This document shows positions 63,165 to 64,000 of a stretch of 64,000 nucleotides of DNA, in pieces. Position 1 is the stretch's first letter; each line of letters opens with the position of its first letter. The DNA is from Formicarius rufipectus (Eukaryota > Chordata > Aves > Passeriformes > Formicariidae), in NCBI GenBank assembly GCA_013399695.1, contig VXAU01006167.1:558001-622000 (forward strand), in the 5' to 3' direction. The translations under genes and the position numbers were made by a program. The notes under the pieces are model-generated. The model was not told the origin of the DNA. It searched no databases and saw only the letters and a program-made list of their open reading frames with translations.

Positions 63165-63483
63165 TTAGTTCTTGTACTCAAAAGGCTCGTCGCCGGTTTC
63201 GTTGAGGAGACACGTGCGGACAAGGGCCTCTGTCACACCATACGGATCACAATTGGCAGAGGGCCGGCGGTCCTCGAAGTAGCCCTTCTTCTCATGGCCC
63301 ACGTTCCGGGGGATGCGGATGCTGGCGCCGCGGTTGGCCACGCCAGCGGAGAACTCGTTGATGTTGGAGGTCTCGTGGAAACCCGTGAGGCGCCTGGCAT
63401 TGTCCAGCCCCCCCTTGGGGTCGTAGGCACGGATGTGGTACTGGTGACGCTTGCTCAGCTTCTCAATGGCCTCTTCAATGTGC
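63165..63483 (-). CDS. GLUL: Glutamine synthetase, terminal coding exon (C-terminal 105 residues)
   Basis: Glutamine synthetase joins glutamate and ammonia to make glutamine, using ATP; it is a cytosolic (in some bird tissues mitochondrial) homodecamer. Only the last coding exon is here. It starts after a CAG acceptor at 63486-63484 with one base completing a split codon, then reads HIEEAIEKLSKRHQYH at the start and FEYKN at the end, with a TAA stop at 63167-63165. That gives 105 whole codons, fitting residues 269-373 of the 373-residue vertebrate enzyme. By that numbering the catalytic-domain residues are all present: R319 and R324 (ATP phosphates) in ANRGASIR, E338 (metal) and R340 (substrate) in YFEDRRPS, followed by NCDPY. 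No stop or frameshift interrupts the exon, so it looks functional. The open frame continues 11 codons further upstream, but these are intron. Identity is near certain; earlier exons lie beyond the right edge. Confidence 0.98.
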
Positions 63484-64000
63484 CTGCGGAGGGAGAGAGG
63501 GCGAGGGGAAGGCACGGTGAGTGTCTGAGGGACTGGGTAAGCTGAGCCAGTCTGGGCTGTTGTGTCAAAGCAACATGAGCTTCACTGCTGTCCCCAGGCC
63601 ACTTCATGATGATGCCTTATGCCCTGCAACCCACTTTGCTTGTCATCCCAACAGTGGGCTTCTCTCCACTCCTACTACTGACCCAGGCAGCTTCTTGGAA
63701 AAGGATCGTCATGGCCAAACCCCACATGATCCCTTGGGAGTGCTGTCTGCGAGACACTTCAAGTTCAACCCGCAGCCAAACCTGCCAGGCATACTGCCAC
63801 TGGGGAACCTGCTCTCAGAGAGGAGATTTCTCAGTACTTAAGTTTCTATTTGTGAAGCTCACACAGCCAAGAGTTTGCTCATTATCTCAGGGCATCAACA
63901 AGATTAAGGCAAGAAAACAGGGCTGCCAGGAGAAATCCCTCTACAGAGCATCACTGCAACCCAGTGCCATAGGGCCCCTGCCTACACTCAGCACACCAGT
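63484..64000 (-). other. GLUL: GLUL last intron (3' part)
   Basis: This is intron sequence upstream of the terminal GLUL exon on the minus strand. Its 3' end is a pyrimidine-rich tract of about 20 bases running into CAG (63486-63484), and a CTCAC/CTCAGAC stretch 30-50 bases further up could hold the branch point. No frame on the minus strand resembles the preceding GLUL exon, so that exon must lie beyond the window. Nothing else is visible in it. Confidence 0.9.

Noticed and set aside
63484..63515. Upstream extension of the GLUL frame beginning MPSPRPLSLRR
   Set aside because: These codons precede the CAG splice acceptor and do not match glutamine synthetase; they are intron.
1..64000. tRNA genes, CRISPR arrays, bacterial operons or viral integrations
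   Set aside because: No tRNA B-box with a foldable cloverleaf, no regularly spaced direct repeats and no retroviral gene segment could be recognised.

Overview
The window reads as a piece of an assembled vertebrate nuclear genome, most likely avian. Two observations point there. First, twelve fragments of CR1 LINE retrotransposons, the dominant interspersed repeat of birds (also found in other reptiles), are scattered through the window, and several keep the typical 3' end built from ATTCTATG-like units. Second, the minus strand near the right edge carries the terminal coding exon of glutamine synthetase (GLUL), spliced in vertebrate fashion with a clean pyrimidine-tract/CAG acceptor. A 14-base run of N at 22028-22041 is an assembly gap. 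I cannot fix the species; a songbird is plausible but unproven.

Layout. The GLUL end occupies roughly 61.8-64.0 kb on the minus strand: the last intron (partial, 63484-64000), the last coding exon (63165-63483), and a 3' UTR of about 1.4 kb that probably ends just beyond an AATAAA at 61807-61812. Everything to the left, about 61.7 kb, lies downstream of GLUL. I find no exon, tRNA, rRNA or recognisable protein there. The many open frames of 60-240 codons are chance frames in moderately GC-rich DNA, and several simply cross CR1 copies.

What the intergenic part contains. CR1 fragments lie at about 2.5, 5.2, 9.1, 11.5, 14.6, 17.2, 18.9, 23.5, 33.8, 37.1, 49.7 and 60.6 kb. All five between 9.1 and 19.0 kb are in minus orientation and all the others are plus. 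The 11.5 kb copy is the longest (about 880 bp) and retains a decayed C-terminal part of the reverse-transcriptase ORF. Three GC- and CpG-rich stretches stand out: about 15.29-15.66 kb, 22.04-22.98 kb (next to the assembly gap) and 43.27-44.11 kb. They carry no convincing ORF and could be distal promoters or enhancers. An AT-rich, repeat-free block with many homeodomain-type cores at 59.6-59.9 kb is a candidate conserved element. The rest is unremarkable unique sequence with short homopolymer, polypyrimidine and microsatellite tracts.

I do not see a novel biological system here. The useful leads are the CpG-rich islands in a gene desert beside GLUL, the possible conserved element, and the architecture of the GLUL 3' end.
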